A DNA stretch of 64,000 nt from Pseudomonas entomophila (GTDB lineage Bacteria; Pseudomonadota; Gammaproteobacteria; Pseudomonadales; Pseudomonadaceae), in assembly GCF_023277925.1 (NCBI RefSeq), contig NZ_CP063832.1, positions 5,067,501-5,131,500 of the forward strand, given 5' to 3'. Made by a program: the position numbers and the translations under genes. A model generated the notes under the pieces. The model saw only the letters and a program-made list of their open reading frames with translations, ran no database searches and was not told the DNA's origin. Below, piece by piece: positions 1-10,882 of the stretch (position 1 is its first letter; each line of letters starts with the position of its first letter).

Positions 1-568
<568 letters not shown>

Positions 569-699
569 TAACACCCAAGCAATTTGCTCATGCGAATTGC
601 GGTGGTGAAGACGAAACGAACCGAAAGTTCGCGACGAACCACAAGATCACATATCCGAATTGGCTGGAGTATCCATCTGGATCTTCTGGCAACAGAATT
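569..699 (+). other. 23S-5S intergenic transcribed spacer
   Basis: About 130 bases between the mature ends of 23S and 5S rRNA. No tRNA cloverleaf is seen. The stretch cgaaccgaaagttcg makes a small hairpin, the usual kind of processing structure in such spacers. Confidence 0.75.
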
Positions 700-815
700 T
701 CTTGACGACCATAGAGCATTGGAACCACCTGATCCCATCCCGAACTCAGCAGTGAAACGATGCATCGCCGATGGTAGTGTGGGGTTTCCCCATGTGAGAG
801 TAGGTCATCGTCAAG
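700..815 (+). rRNA. rrf: 5S ribosomal RNA
   Basis: About 116 bases. The 5' strand cttgacgacc pairs with the 3' strand ggtcatcgtcaag to form helix I. The interior has the Pseudomonas 5S core (gatcccatcccgaactcag, cgatggtagtgtggggtttc). The ends are set from the helix I pairing and may shift by 1-3 bases. It lies immediately before an intrinsic terminator and is the last gene of the rrn operon. Confidence 0.95.
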
Positions 816-826
816 ATTCATTTCGC

Positions 827-866
827 AAAACCCCTATCTGCGCGAGCAGGTAGGGGTTTTGTCTTT
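827..866 (+). terminator. rrn operon intrinsic terminator
   Basis: A 14-bp stem (aaaacccctatctg / caggtaggggtttt, one G-T pair) around the loop cgcgag, followed by gtcttt. It lies 12 bases after 5S and ends the ribosomal RNA transcript. Confidence 0.88.
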
Positions 867-887
867 GCGCGATCGAAACGCAGCCCC

Positions 888-966
888 CTGCCGGCGAACA
901 CCGGCACCGCCGGTGCCAGCCACCGCGGCGCGCTCTTCGCCGACAAGGCTGGCGCCTACAGGGGCG
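888..966. repeat. REP-like palindromic sequence
   Basis: GC-rich dyad sequence of the Pseudomonas REP type (ttcgccgacaaggctggcgcctacagggg at 936-964, preceded by a degenerate inverse copy). It occupies most of the gap between the rrn terminator and recC; nothing else is apparent in that gap. Confidence 0.6.
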
Positions 967-1020
967 GCGTCCCCGTGATAAGGTTCCATACCAGTACCAC
1001 CGCCCTACCAGAGAGCCCCA

Positions 1021-4000
1021 ATGGCCACGACCACCTCACTTCACCCAGGCTTCATGATCGTCCAAGGCAACCGCCTGGATGACCTGCGCAACCTGGTGGT
1101 GAGCGTGATGCGTCGCTACCCTTTGGCGCCTCTGGAAAACGAAATCGCCCTGGTGCAGAGCAACGGCATCGCCCAGTGGCTGAAACTGGCCCTGGCCGAG
1201 GATCCACAGGACGATGACCAGGGCGGGTGCGGCATCGCCGCCGCCATCGATGTGCAATTGCCCGGTAGTTTCATGTGGCAGCTGTACCGCCGCGTGCTGG
1301 GGCGCGACGAAATTCCCGAAGTGTCGCTGCTGGACAAGGCGCCGCTCACTTGGCGCCTGATGCGGCTGCTCCCGGAAGTGATCGAGCTGCCGCACTTCGA
1401 ACCCCTGCGCCGGTTCCTCACCGATGACAGTGACCTGCGCAAGCGCTACCAGTTGGCCGAGCGCCTGGCCGACCTGTTCGACCAGTATCAGGTCTACCGT
1501 GCCGACTGGCTCAAGGACTGGGCGTCCGGCGCCCATGTGCTCAACACTGCACGCGGTGAGCGCAAGCCTTTGGCGGCGGGTAACCGCTGGCAGGCCGAAC
1601 TGTGGCGGATCCTGCTTGAAGATGTAGGCGAAGAGGGTATGGCCCAGAGCCGCGCCGGTGTGCACCAGCGCTTCATCGAACGCATCAACAGCCTGGAGCA
1701 GGCGCCTGCCGGCTTGCCGGCCCGGCTGATCGTGTTCGGCATCTCGTCGCTGCCCGCGCAGATTCTCGAGGCGCTGGCGGGCCTTGCCCGTTTCAGCCAG
1801 GTTCTGCTGTGCGTGCACAACCCTTGCCGCCACCACTGGGGCGATATCGTTGCCGACAAAGACCTGCTGCGTCACCAGTACAAGCGCCAGCAGCGCAAGC
1901 AGGGCACGCCCCTGCAACTGGATGACGAGCTGCTGCACCAGCACGCCCACCCGCTGCTCGCCGCCTGGGGTAAGCAGGGCCGTGACTACATCAACCTGCT
2001 CGACAGCTACGACGACCCGGGTAGCTACCAGACAGTTTTCAGTGACGGCCGCATCGATCTGTTCAGCGACGCTGATCCCCAGACGCTGCTCAACCAGCTC
2101 CAGGACGACATCCTCGAACTGCGCCCACTGGCAGAAACCCGTGAGCAATGGCCTGCGGTCGATCCGGCGAAGGATCGCTCCGTGCGTTTTCATGTGGCCC
2201 ACAGCCCCCAGCGCGAAGTCGAGATCCTGCATGATCAGTTACTGGCTCGTTTCAGTGCCGACCCTACACTGCGGCCCCGGGACATCATCGTCATGCTGCC
2301 GGCGATCGACACCTATGCCCCGCACATCCGTGCGGTGTTTGGCCAGTTGGAGCGCAACGACCCCCGCTATATTCCCTTCACCCTGACCGACCAGGGCCAA
2401 CGCGGGCGTGACCCACTGCTGATTGCCCTCGAGCATCTGCTGAAACTGCCTGACAGCCGTTTCGCCGTCAGCGAGGTGCTCGACCTGCTTGATGTTCCTG
2501 CAGTACGGGCCCGCTTCGCCATCCAAGAGAGCGACCTGCCCACCCTGCATCGCTGGATCGAAGGCTCCGGCATTCGCTGGGGCCTGAGCGCCGAGCAACG
2601 CGCCAGCCTGGGGCTGCCTGACGGGCTGGAGCAGAACAGCTGGCGATTCGGTTTGCGGCGCATGCTGCTGGGGTACGCGGTTGGCGTAGGTGAAGGCTGC
2701 GACGGTATCGAGCCATACGATGAAATCGGCGGGCTCGATGCGGCCCTGATCGGCCCGCTGGTGGCCTTGCTCGATGCCCTGGACATCGCCTGTCAGGCGC
2801 TTTCGCAACCGGCAACGGCGACACAGTGGGGCGAGCGTCTGCATGCTTTGCTGCAGATATTCTTCCTGGCCGAAGACGACCACGACGAGTTGTTGCTGGT
2901 CCAGCTCCAGGACCTGCGCGATACCTGGCTGGAGACCTGCGAAGCGGTCGGCCTGCAGGATCTGTTGCCGCTCACCGTGGTTCGCGAGGCCTGGTTGTCG
3001 GGCCTGGACCAGGGCAAGTTGTCTCAGCGCTTCCTCGCCGGCTCGGTGAACTTCTGCACCCTGATGCCCATGCGCGCCATCCCGTTCCGCGTGGTCTGTC
3101 TGCTGGGCATGAACGATGGTGACTACCCACGCGCCCAGCCGCCACTCGATTTCGACCTGATGGCCAGTGATTACCGCCCGGGCGATCGTTCACGCCGGGA
3201 GGACGACCGCTACTTGTTGCTCGAGGCGCTGCTGTCGGCCCGCGACCAGCTTTATGTCAGCTGGGTCGGGCGCAGCATTCGCGACAACAGCGAACGGCCC
3301 GCTTCGGTTCTGGTCGGTCAGCTGCGCGACCACCTGGCCGCGGGTTGGCAACTGGCAGGAGCTCGGCAGGGGCAACGGGAAGACCCGGGCCAACAGTTGT
3401 TGCACGCACTGACCCAGGAACACCCGCTACAGCCATTCAGCCTGCGTTATTTCCAGAAAGGCAGCCCGTTGTTCAGCTTCGCCCATGAGTGGCGGGTGCT
3501 GCATCAGCAGGACACGGACAACGCTGCGCAGCACACACCGCTATCGGCCTACAGCAGTGATGAGCCATTGAGCCTGGTGCAGTTGCAGGACTTCCTGCGC
3601 CACCCGGTACGGCACTTCTTCAGCCAGCGCCTCAAGGTCTTCTTCGAGGCGCTGGAAGCACCGACCCCGGATGAAGAACCCTTCATCCTCGATGCGCTGC
3701 AACGTTATGGCTTGAGCGAAAGCCTGCTGGGCGCGGCGCTGGCCGACCCGGACAACGCCGAGCGTGCCCTGCAGGCCCAGGCCCGACGCCTGCAGGCCTG
3801 CGGCCTGCTGCCCCTGGCCGGCTTCGGTGAAGCGTTGCAGGCCGAGCTGATCCAGCCGCTGCCGGACTTGTTGCAACGCCACCGTCAGCTGTTGCAGCGC
3901 TGGCCGACGTTGGTCGAAGGCGCCTTACCGCTTCATTTCAAGCAGGGCACGCATCGATTGGAAGGCTGGTTGGGGCGTGTCTACCAGGCCGAGGACCAGA

Positions 4001-4503
4001 GCCTGTTGAGCATCGCCACTGTACCCAATACCCTCGGTGCCGGGCGCAACAGCCTGAAGTGGCATCGGTTGATCCCGGCCTGGGTCATGCACCTGGCCGC
4101 GTGCGCCTCGGGTTACCCCTTGCACAGTGCACTGGTGGCCAGCGACCTGACCCTGCTGCTCGCCCCGTTACCGCAAGCCGAGGCCGGCGAGCGGCTGGGC
4201 GAGCTGCTGGTGGCGCGCCAGGCCGGCATGAATACCCCGCTGCCGGTGGCGGCCAAGACGGCGTTCGCCTGGCTCGCCCAGGAAGACCCGGACAAGGCGC
4301 TGGCCGCTGCCACCCGCGCCTACGAAGGTGACGGGCAGATCAGCTACGGCGAACGCAGCGAGAGCCTGGCTCTGGCCCGCCAGTACCGTGACTTCGCCGC
4401 CCTCGCCCTGGACGAGACCTTCGAGGGCTGGTGCGAGACGCTTTACCGCCCCCTGTTCGCAGCACCCTGGCAGACCCTGGGTAACCCGGAGAGCGCCCAA
4501 TGA
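1021..4503 (+). CDS. recC: RecBCD enzyme subunit RecC (exodeoxyribonuclease V gamma)
   Basis: RecC is the Chi-recognition and scaffold subunit of the RecBCD helicase-nuclease, which resects double-strand breaks and loads RecA. The product has 1160 residues, against about 1120 in E. coli. The N-terminus has the family features (GNRLDDLRNLVV, then VQSNGIAQWLKLALA). The central helicase-like fold carries no intact Walker A motif, as expected for RecC, which is a degenerate SF1 helicase with a degenerate C-terminal nuclease fold. It is the first gene of a recC-recB-recD operon whose members overlap by 4 bp, implying translational coupling. This order differs from E. coli recC-ptrA-recB-recD in lacking ptrA. 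No strong promoter was identified in the short REP-containing leader. Confidence 0.96.
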   Translation: MATTTSLHPGFMIVQGNRLDDLRNLVVSVMRRYPLAPLENEIALVQSNGIAQWLKLALAEDPQDDDQGGCGIAAAIDVQLPGSFMWQLYRRVLGRDEIPEVSLLDKAPLTWRLMRLLPEVIELPHFEPLRRFLTDDSDLRKRYQLAERLADLFDQYQVYRADWLKDWASGAHVLNTARGERKPLAAGNRWQAELWRILLEDVGEEGMAQSRAGVHQRFIERINSLEQAPAGLPARLIVFGISSLPAQILEALAGLARFSQVLLCVHNPCRHHWGDIVADKDLLRHQYKRQQRKQGTPLQLDDELLHQHAHPLLAAWGKQGRDYINLLDSYDDPGSYQTVFSDGRIDLFSDADPQTLLNQLQDDILELRPLAETREQWPAVDPAKDRSVRFHVAHSPQREVEILHDQLLARFSADPTLRPRDIIVMLPAIDTYAPHIRAVFGQLERNDPRYIPFTLTDQGQRGRDPLLIALEHLLKLPDSRFAVSEVLDLLDVPAVRARFAIQESDLPTLHRWIEGSGIRWGLSAEQRASLGLPDGLEQNSWRFGLRRMLLGYAVGVGEGCDGIEPYDEIGGLDAALIGPLVALLDALDIACQALSQPATATQWGERLHALLQIFFLAEDDHDELLLVQLQDLRDTWLETCEAVGLQDLLPLTVVREAWLSGLDQGKLSQRFLAGSVNFCTLMPMRAIPFRVVCLLGMNDGDYPRAQPPLDFDLMASDYRPGDRSRREDDRYLLLEALLSARDQLYVSWVGRSIRDNSERPASVLVGQLRDHLAAGWQLAGARQGQREDPGQQLLHALTQEHPLQPFSLRYFQKGSPLFSFAHEWRVLHQQDTDNAAQHTPLSAYSSDEPLSLVQLQDFLRHPVRHFFSQRLKVFFEALEAPTPDEEPFILDALQRYGLSESLLGAALADPDNAERALQAQARRLQACGLLPLAGFGEALQAELIQPLPDLLQRHRQLLQRWPTLVEGALPLHFKQGTHRLEGWLGRVYQAEDQSLLSIATVPNTLGAGRNSLKWHRLIPAWVMHLAACASGYPLHSALVASDLTLLLAPLPQAEAGERLGELLVARQAGMNTPLPVAAKTAFAWLAQEDPDKALAAATRAYEGDGQISYGERSESLALARQYRDFAALALDETFEGWCETLYRPLFAAPWQTLGNPESAQ

Positions 4504-7500
4504 GCCAAGCCCGCCCCCTGGCGTTGCGGTTCCCACTGCACGGCAGCCAGCTGATCGAAGCCAGCGCCGGTACTGGCAAGACCTTCACCATCTCGGCGTT
4601 GTACCTGCGCCTGATCCTGGGGCACGGCGGCGAGCAGGGCTTTGCCCGTGAACTGTTGCCCCCGCAGATCCTCGTGGTGACCTTCACCGACGCGGCCACC
4701 AAGGAGCTGCGCGAACGTATCCGCACACGGCTGGCTGAGGCCGCGCGGTTCTTCCGTGATGAGCTGGATGATGCCGACCCACTGCTGCACCAGCTGCGCG
4801 ATGATTATCCACAGGCACATTGGCCGCGCTGCGCAAGCCGCCTGGAGATCGCCGTGCAGTGGATGGACGAGGCCGCGGTGTCGACCATCCACGGTTGGTG
4901 CCAGCGAATGCTGCGCGAGCACGCTTTCGACAGCGGCAGCCTGTTCACCCAGAGCCTGGAAACCGATCACAGCGAACTGCTCGGCCAAGTGATGCGCGAT
5001 TACTGGCGACGTTTCTGCTATGCCATGCGTGGCGAGGCACTGGCCTGGGTGCGTGGCAACTGGGGCAGCCCCGATGCATTGCTGCCGCGTATCCGCCCGC
5101 TGTTCGGCCGGGTGCACGGCGAGCAGGACGACGCTGAACCCCAGGCCTTGATCGAAGCCACCCTACGCCTGCGCACCGAGCAGTTGGGCCAGCTCAAGGC
5201 GCCCTGGAGCGCTTGGGCGGATCAATTGCAACAGCTGTGCCGCGATGCCGTGGCCGCCAAGCAGGCCGATGGCCGCAAATTACAGGCACGCTACTTCGAG
5301 CCCTGGTTCGACAAGCTGCGCGCCTGGGCGGGCGATGAGCAGGCCATGGAGCTGGACCTGGGCACCGGTTTCACCCGGCTGACCACCGCCGGCCTGGCCG
5401 AGGCGTGGAAGTCCGGTGAGCCTCCGGACCACCCAGCCCTGCGCGCCATGGAAAGCCTGCGCGAACAGTTGCAGGGGCTGGCCAGCCCCGATGTCCGATT
5501 GCTCGAACATGCCGCCGCGTGGGTGTCGGCGCGCTTCGAAGTGGAGAAGCGCCGCCGCGCGGAGATGGGCTTCGACGACATGCTCCTGCGCTTGCAGCAT
5601 GCCCTGGGCAGCGAGGCTGGCGAGCGTCTGGCCGGTTTGATCCGCGAGCAATTTCCAGTCGCGCTGATCGACGAGTTCCAGGACACCGACCCGGTGCAGT
5701 ACGGCATCTTCGAGCGCATCTATCGCATCAGCGAGAACAACCCGGATACCGGGCTGTTCATGATCGGTGACCCGAAGCAGGCCATCTACGCCTTCCGCGG
5801 TGCCGATATCCACACCTACCTGGCGGCGCGCCGTGCCACCAGCGGCCGCCTGCACAGCCTGGACACCAACTTCCGTTCGAGCCAGGCCATGGTCGCGGCG
5901 GTGAACCGTGTATTCCTCCACGCCGAGGAACGTGGCGAAGGCCGCGGCGCCTTTCTGTTCCGCGCCCACGGTGACAACCCGTTGCCCTTCGTCGAGGTTC
6001 ACGCCAAGGGGCGCGCCGAGCAACTGCTGGTCGATGGCCAGCCTTGCGCGGCCTTGCACTGTTGGCAACTGGAGAGCGACGAGCCGGTCTCCAACACCCT
6101 CTACCGCCAGCGCCTGGCAGCCAGCTGCGCCAGCCATATCGTGGCCTTGCTCAATGGTGGGCAGCGGGGTGTCAGTGGTTTTGCCGACAAGGACGGCACG
6201 CTGCGCCCCTGCCTGCCCTCCGATATCGCCATCCTGGTGCGCGATGGCCGCGAGGCGCAGCTGGTCCGCACGGAACTGGCCGCCCGCGATGTACGCAGCG
6301 TGTACCTGTCGGACAAGGACTCGGTGTTCGCCGCCCAGGAGGCCCATGACCTGCTGGCCTGGCTCAAGGCCTGCGCCGAGCCGGATTCCGAGCGCCTGCT
6401 CAAGGCCGCCCTGGCCAGCCTCACCCTTGACCTGCCGCTGATCGACCTGGAGCGGTTGAACCAGGATGAGCGGGTCTGGGAGAACTGGGTGATGCGCTTT
6501 CGGCGCTACCGCGACACCTGGCAGCGCCAGGGCGTGCTGCCGATGCTGCGCCGCCTGCTGCACGACTTCCAGCTGCCGCGCGGCCTGATGTCGCGCAGCG
6601 ATGGCGAGCGGGTGCTGACCAACCTGCTGCACCTGGCCGAACTGTTGCAGCAGGCCGCCGGCGAGCTCGATGGCGAGCAGGCGCTGATTCGTCACCTCGC
6701 CGAGCACCTGGCCAATGCCGGGCAGGTGGGGGAGGAGCAGATTCTGCGCCTGGAAAGCGACGAGCAACTGGTCAAGGTGGTGACCATCCACAAGTCCAAG
6801 GGCCTGGAGTATCCCCTGGTGTACCTGCCGTTCATCTGCACCAGCAAACCGGTGGATGGCCAGCGCTTGCCCCTGGCCTGGCATGACGACGATGGCGTGG
6901 CGCACCTGACGCTCACCCCCGATGCCGAGCAGATCGAGCGCGCCGACGACGAACGCCTGGCCGAGGACCTGCGCCTGCTCTATGTCGCCCTGACCCGTGC
7001 CCAGCATGCGTGCTGGCTGGGTGTCGCCGACCTCAAGCGCGGTACGCAGCGCAGCTCGCAGTTGCACCGTTCGGCTCTGGGTTACCTGCTCGGCGGCGGC
7101 TTGGCATTGAAGTCGTCGGGTGAACTGAGCGAATGGTTGCAGACGCTGGTCGCAACCAGCCCGGCCATCGCCAGCGGGCCGGTGCCGGAGGCGGACGTGC
7201 AGTGCTATCGCATGCCCGAGAGCCAGCGTGAGCTGCTGGCGCCACGCAAGCCGCGACGAGCGGCGGCTGAACACTGGTGGATCGCTTCCTACAGCGCCTT
7301 GCGCGTGGGCGACCAGACCCTGGTCGCCGACAGCTCCCAGGCCCAGCAACTGCTGGATGACGAGGTGCTGGACAGCCTGCAATTGCGCGAAGTACCGGCC
7401 GAGGCGGGTGATATCCACCGTTTCCCCCGAGGCCCGAACCCCGGTACCTTCCTTCACGGCCTGCTGGAGTGGGCTGGCAATGAAGGTTTCGCCGAGGTCG

Positions 7501-8171
7501 CCGCACAGCCGGATCGGCTCGCGGACACCGTTGCCCGACGCTGCAACCGGCGCGACTGGAAAGGCTGGATCCCCACGCTCACCCAGTGGTTGCAGCAGAT
7601 GCTGGTGCAGCCGATGCCGCTGGCGGATACCAGCCTCACCCTCGCCGAACTGGGCCAGTACCAGATCGAGATGGAGTTCTGGTTCGCCAGCCACAACGTC
7701 GATGCGGTGCAGCTCGACCAACTGGTGCTGCGCCACACCCATGGCGGCGTGGCCCGTCCGGGCGCGCAGCCGACCCAGCTCAATGGCATGTTCAAGGGCT
7801 TCATCGACCTGGCCTTCGAACTGGACGGGCGCTACTACGTGGCCGACTACAAATCCAACTGGCTCGGCCCGGATGCCCAGGCCTACGGGCCGCTGGCCAT
7901 GGAGCAAGCGATTCTTGATCATCGCTACGACCTGCAATACGTGCTCTACCTGTTGGCCCTGCACCGGCAGTTGCGCGCCCGCCTGCCCGATTACGATTAC
8001 GACCGCCATATCGGCGGTGCCCTGTTCATCTTCCTGCGTGGCGTAACGCCTGCGGGGCACGGCCTGTATCACGCCCGTCCGCCCCGTGCGCTGATCGAGG
8101 CGCTGGACGCGTTGTTCCAGGGGATCCATGCCCCCGAACAGCAGGACCTGTTTGCCGGAGCCGTGCCATGA
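4500..8171 (+). CDS. recB: RecBCD enzyme subunit RecB (helicase-nuclease beta subunit)
   Basis: UvrD-type 3'-5' helicase plus the single nuclease domain of RecBCD. In 1223 residues, Walker A is SAGTGKT near residues 19-25, motif II is DEFQDTDP near 390, motif VI LLYVALTRAQ lies near 830, and the C-terminal nuclease core has GFIDL and ADYKSN near 1100-1120. The metal-binding Asp and catalytic Lys are therefore present. The ATG overlaps the recC stop (ATGA) and a GGAGAG ribosome-binding sequence sits inside the end of recC. All motifs look intact, so the enzyme should be active. Confidence 0.97.
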   Translation: MSQARPLALRFPLHGSQLIEASAGTGKTFTISALYLRLILGHGGEQGFARELLPPQILVVTFTDAATKELRERIRTRLAEAARFFRDELDDADPLLHQLRDDYPQAHWPRCASRLEIAVQWMDEAAVSTIHGWCQRMLREHAFDSGSLFTQSLETDHSELLGQVMRDYWRRFCYAMRGEALAWVRGNWGSPDALLPRIRPLFGRVHGEQDDAEPQALIEATLRLRTEQLGQLKAPWSAWADQLQQLCRDAVAAKQADGRKLQARYFEPWFDKLRAWAGDEQAMELDLGTGFTRLTTAGLAEAWKSGEPPDHPALRAMESLREQLQGLASPDVRLLEHAAAWVSARFEVEKRRRAEMGFDDMLLRLQHALGSEAGERLAGLIREQFPVALIDEFQDTDPVQYGIFERIYRISENNPDTGLFMIGDPKQAIYAFRGADIHTYLAARRATSGRLHSLDTNFRSSQAMVAAVNRVFLHAEERGEGRGAFLFRAHGDNPLPFVEVHAKGRAEQLLVDGQPCAALHCWQLESDEPVSNTLYRQRLAASCASHIVALLNGGQRGVSGFADKDGTLRPCLPSDIAILVRDGREAQLVRTELAARDVRSVYLSDKDSVFAAQEAHDLLAWLKACAEPDSERLLKAALASLTLDLPLIDLERLNQDERVWENWVMRFRRYRDTWQRQGVLPMLRRLLHDFQLPRGLMSRSDGERVLTNLLHLAELLQQAAGELDGEQALIRHLAEHLANAGQVGEEQILRLESDEQLVKVVTIHKSKGLEYPLVYLPFICTSKPVDGQRLPLAWHDDDGVAHLTLTPDAEQIERADDERLAEDLRLLYVALTRAQHACWLGVADLKRGTQRSSQLHRSALGYLLGGGLALKSSGELSEWLQTLVATSPAIASGPVPEADVQCYRMPESQRELLAPRKPRRAAAEHWWIASYSALRVGDQTLVADSSQAQQLLDDEVLDSLQLREVPAEAGDIHRFPRGPNPGTFLHGLLEWAGNEGFAEVAAQPDRLADTVARRCNRRDWKGWIPTLTQWLQQMLVQPMPLADTSLTLAELGQYQIEMEFWFASHNVDAVQLDQLVLRHTHGGVARPGAQPTQLNGMFKGFIDLAFELDGRYYVADYKSNWLGPDAQAYGPLAMEQAILDHRYDLQYVLYLLALHRQLRARLPDYDYDRHIGGALFIFLRGVTPAGHGLYHARPPRALIEALDALFQGIHAPEQQDLFAGAVP

Positions 8172-10237
8172 GCCGAAGCCTCGATGACCTGCTGCCCACC
8201 GCGCTGCAAGCCGAGCACCTGAGTGCGCTGGCCCCCCTGCGCGACAGCCAGGACCTGCTGGCCCTGCTCGACCGTTGGGTGGAGCGCGGCTGGCTGCGGG
8301 CCTTGGACCGCGCGTTCGTGAGCTTTCTCGAAGAGCGTGCCCCTGGCTGCGACCCACTGGTGCTGCTGGCGGCGGCCTTGGCCAGCCATCAGCTGGGCCA
8401 TGGCCATGTCTGCCTGGACCTGGCGCAGACCCTGGCCGAGCCGGACTTCGCCTTGTCGTTGCCCCCGGAAGGGGATGCCCTGGCCGGGCCATTGCTGCTG
8501 CCTTCGCAACTGCTGGCCAGCCTTGACCTGAGCACCTGGCTGCAGCGCATCGACGAAAGCGCTCTGGTGGCCAATGGCGACGCCATTGAGCAGCGCTCCC
8601 GGCCAATGGTGCTCAGCGCACAGCGCCTGTACCTGCGGCGCTACTGGACCTACGAGCGACGCATCGACGCTGCCCTGCACCAGCGTCTGGCTTGCCTGCA
8701 ACCCCTGCAGGACGACCTCTCGCTGCGCCTGGCGCAGCTGTTCGAAGGCGGTACGCCGGGTGCCGAGGTGGACTGGCAGAAACTGGCCTGCGCCCTGGCC
8801 ACCCGCGCCGGGTTCAGTGTCATCACCGGTGGCCCCGGTACCGGCAAGACCACCACGGTGGTGCGCTTGCTCGGCCTGTTGCAGGCGCCTGCGGTGGAGC
8901 AGGGCCGCCCCTTGCGCATCCGCTTGGCGGCGCCCACCGGCAAGGCCGCGGCACGCCTGACCGAGTCCATCGGGCAACAAGTCGAGCGGCTGCAGGTGGC
9001 TGAAGAAGTGCGCGCGCACATCCCCACCGAAGTGAGCACCGTTCACCGTCTGCTCGGCAGCCGCCCAGGCTCTCGCCATTTCCGCCACCATGCGGGCAAC
9101 CCGCTGCCGCTGGATGTGCTGGTGGTCGACGAGGCGTCGATGATCGACCTGGAAATGATGGCCAACCTGCTCGATGCCCTGCCACCCCATGCGCGGCTGG
9201 TGTTGCTGGGTGACAAGGACCAGCTGGCGTCGGTGGAGGCCGGAGCGGTGCTGGGTGACCTGTGCCGCGATGCGGAAGACGGCTGCTACTGGCCGCAGAC
9301 CCTCGCCTGGCTGGAACAGGTGGGCGGGCAGTCGCTCAGTGGCATCGGCTTGAAGCCGGGCGATGGCCAGCGCAACCCGTTGGCCCAGCAGATCGTCATG
9401 CTGCGCCACTCCCGACGCTTCGGTGAAGGCAGCGGCATTGGCCAGTTGGCGCGTCTGGTCAACCGTCAGCAGGCCCGGCAGGCTCGCGAGCTGTTGACGA
9501 GCAATTCAGGGGATGTCTTCTGCCTGACGGGTGCTCAGGACAAACGCTTCGACCGCTTGCTGCTCGATGGTCTCGACCAGGGCCCCGAAGGCCCGCAAGG
9601 CTATCGCGGTTACCTGCGTGCCATTGGCCGCCTGCGCCCGCCACCGGGTACCCTGGCTGACGATCCACGTTGGGAGCTGTGGGCTGGAGACGTGTTGCGC
9701 AGCTTCGAGAACTTCCAGTTGCTTTGCGCCGTGCGCAAGGGCGCCTGGGGCGTCGAGGGCCTGAACGAGCGGGTGGCGCGGGTGCTGCACAATGCAGGGC
9801 TGATCGACAGCCAGCAAGCCTGGTACGAGGGGCGCCCGGTACTGGTGACGCGCAACGACTATGGCCTGGGGCTGATGAACGGCGACATCGGCATCGCCCT
9901 GCGCCTGCCGGACGATCAGGGCCAGGCCCTGCTGCGCGTCGCCTTCCCGCGCAACGACGGCAGTGGCGGTGTGCGTTTTGTCCTGCCCAGCCGCCTGAGC
10001 GAGGTGGAGACCGTGTTCGCCATGACCGTGCACAAGTCCCAGGGCTCGGAGTTCAGCCACACTGCGCTGGTGCTGCCCGATGCGCTCAACCCGGTGCTGA
10101 CCAAGGAACTGGTGTACACCGGCATCACCCGGGCCAAGCACTGCTTCAGCCTGATCGAGCCACGGGCCGGGGTGTTCGAGGAGGCTGTCGGGCGCAAGGT
10201 CAGGCGTGTCTCCGGCCTGATGCTGGAACAGGTGTGA
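8168..10237 (+). CDS. recD: RecBCD enzyme subunit RecD (5'-3' helicase alpha subunit)
   Basis: The fast 5'-3' SF1 helicase of RecBCD. At 689 residues it is longer than the E. coli protein (608). Walker A GGPGTGKTTT lies near residue 220, Walker B VVDEASMID near 320 and the motif V/VI region TVHKSQGSEF near 620. The start overlaps the recB stop by 4 bp. Two inserted segments (around nt 9290-9390 and 9560-9670) have no clear motif and account for the extra length; Pseudomonas RecD proteins are commonly long. Confidence 0.96.
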   Translation: MSRSLDDLLPTALQAEHLSALAPLRDSQDLLALLDRWVERGWLRALDRAFVSFLEERAPGCDPLVLLAAALASHQLGHGHVCLDLAQTLAEPDFALSLPPEGDALAGPLLLPSQLLASLDLSTWLQRIDESALVANGDAIEQRSRPMVLSAQRLYLRRYWTYERRIDAALHQRLACLQPLQDDLSLRLAQLFEGGTPGAEVDWQKLACALATRAGFSVITGGPGTGKTTTVVRLLGLLQAPAVEQGRPLRIRLAAPTGKAAARLTESIGQQVERLQVAEEVRAHIPTEVSTVHRLLGSRPGSRHFRHHAGNPLPLDVLVVDEASMIDLEMMANLLDALPPHARLVLLGDKDQLASVEAGAVLGDLCRDAEDGCYWPQTLAWLEQVGGQSLSGIGLKPGDGQRNPLAQQIVMLRHSRRFGEGSGIGQLARLVNRQQARQARELLTSNSGDVFCLTGAQDKRFDRLLLDGLDQGPEGPQGYRGYLRAIGRLRPPPGTLADDPRWELWAGDVLRSFENFQLLCAVRKGAWGVEGLNERVARVLHNAGLIDSQQAWYEGRPVLVTRNDYGLGLMNGDIGIALRLPDDQGQALLRVAFPRNDGSGGVRFVLPSRLSEVETVFAMTVHKSQGSEFSHTALVLPDALNPVLTKELVYTGITRAKHCFSLIEPRAGVFEEAVGRKVRRVSGLMLEQV

Positions 10238-10306
10238 TGCGGGTGTAGCGACGCGGTGTGCTATCGTTGCGGCATTATCCGGAAACCTTCTGAGAGATTT
10301 CCCTCC

Positions 10307-10882
10307 ATGACAGTGGCTGTCTCGGCCTTGAGACGCGTGATGGGCTGTGTGCTCTCGCTGCTGACGGCCATGCTGTTGTCGAACGGCGCTCCCGCCTGGG
10401 CGGGCAGCGCCGCGTCGGATGCGCAGGTCCAGCAGCGGGCCAAGGCCGTGACCCAGGTTGTGCTTGGCATTCTGAGCTACGCGCGCTGGCCCGCCGAACC
10501 CAACCCCCTGCGTTTGTGCCTGGTCGGCCCCACCGAATACGCGGACGACCTGATCAAGGGCAATGTGCAGAATTCCGGGCACGCCTTGCAGGTACGGCGT
10601 TTGCTGGCCGGTGATGCCAGTGTCGGCAGTGGCTGCGACGCGGTGTACATCGGCAAGCTCGACAACGCCCAGCGCGAGCAGTTGTTCAAGGCCATCAACA
10701 GCCACCCGGTGCTGAGCATCAGTGAAGCCGATGACCCGTGCACCGTTGGCAGCCTGTTCTGCCTGCGCGTCGGCGACCAGCAGGTGGCTTTTGACGTCAA
10801 CCTCGATTCGGTGGCACGCAGCGGTGTGCGCATCCACCCCAGTGTGCTGCAGCTGTCGCGGCGCCGGGCGGGGCAGCCATGA
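10307..10882 (+). CDS. yfiR: YfiR, periplasmic repressor of the diguanylate cyclase YfiN
   Basis: Periplasmic protein that binds the sensor domain of YfiN and holds cyclic-di-GMP synthesis off. The 191-residue product begins with a signal peptide (VMGCVLSLLTAMLLS then APAWA). It has two cysteine pairs with spacings of 39 and 7 residues (LCLVG...SGCDA and DPCTVGSLFC), the same spacings as the two disulfides of P. aeruginosa YfiR. I chose the ATG at 10307, preceded by a gagag ribosome-binding sequence, over an upstream in-frame start because it puts the signal peptide at the N-terminus. It overlaps yfiN by 4 bp and heads the yfiRNB operon. Confidence 0.92.
   Translation: MTVAVSALRRVMGCVLSLLTAMLLSNGAPAWAGSAASDAQVQQRAKAVTQVVLGILSYARWPAEPNPLRLCLVGPTEYADDLIKGNVQNSGHALQVRRLLAGDASVGSGCDAVYIGKLDNAQREQLFKAINSHPVLSISEADDPCTVGSLFCLRVGDQQVAFDVNLDSVARSGVRIHPSVLQLSRRRAGQP

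Noticed and set aside
584..853. Short open frames across the 23S-5S spacer and 5S gene
   Set aside because: They lie on structural RNA sequence and have no ribosome-binding site or coding bias.
5280..8606. 1108-codon open frame on the minus strand opposite recB
   Set aside because: Antisense shadow created by the GC-rich codon use of recB; no conserved motif in its translation.
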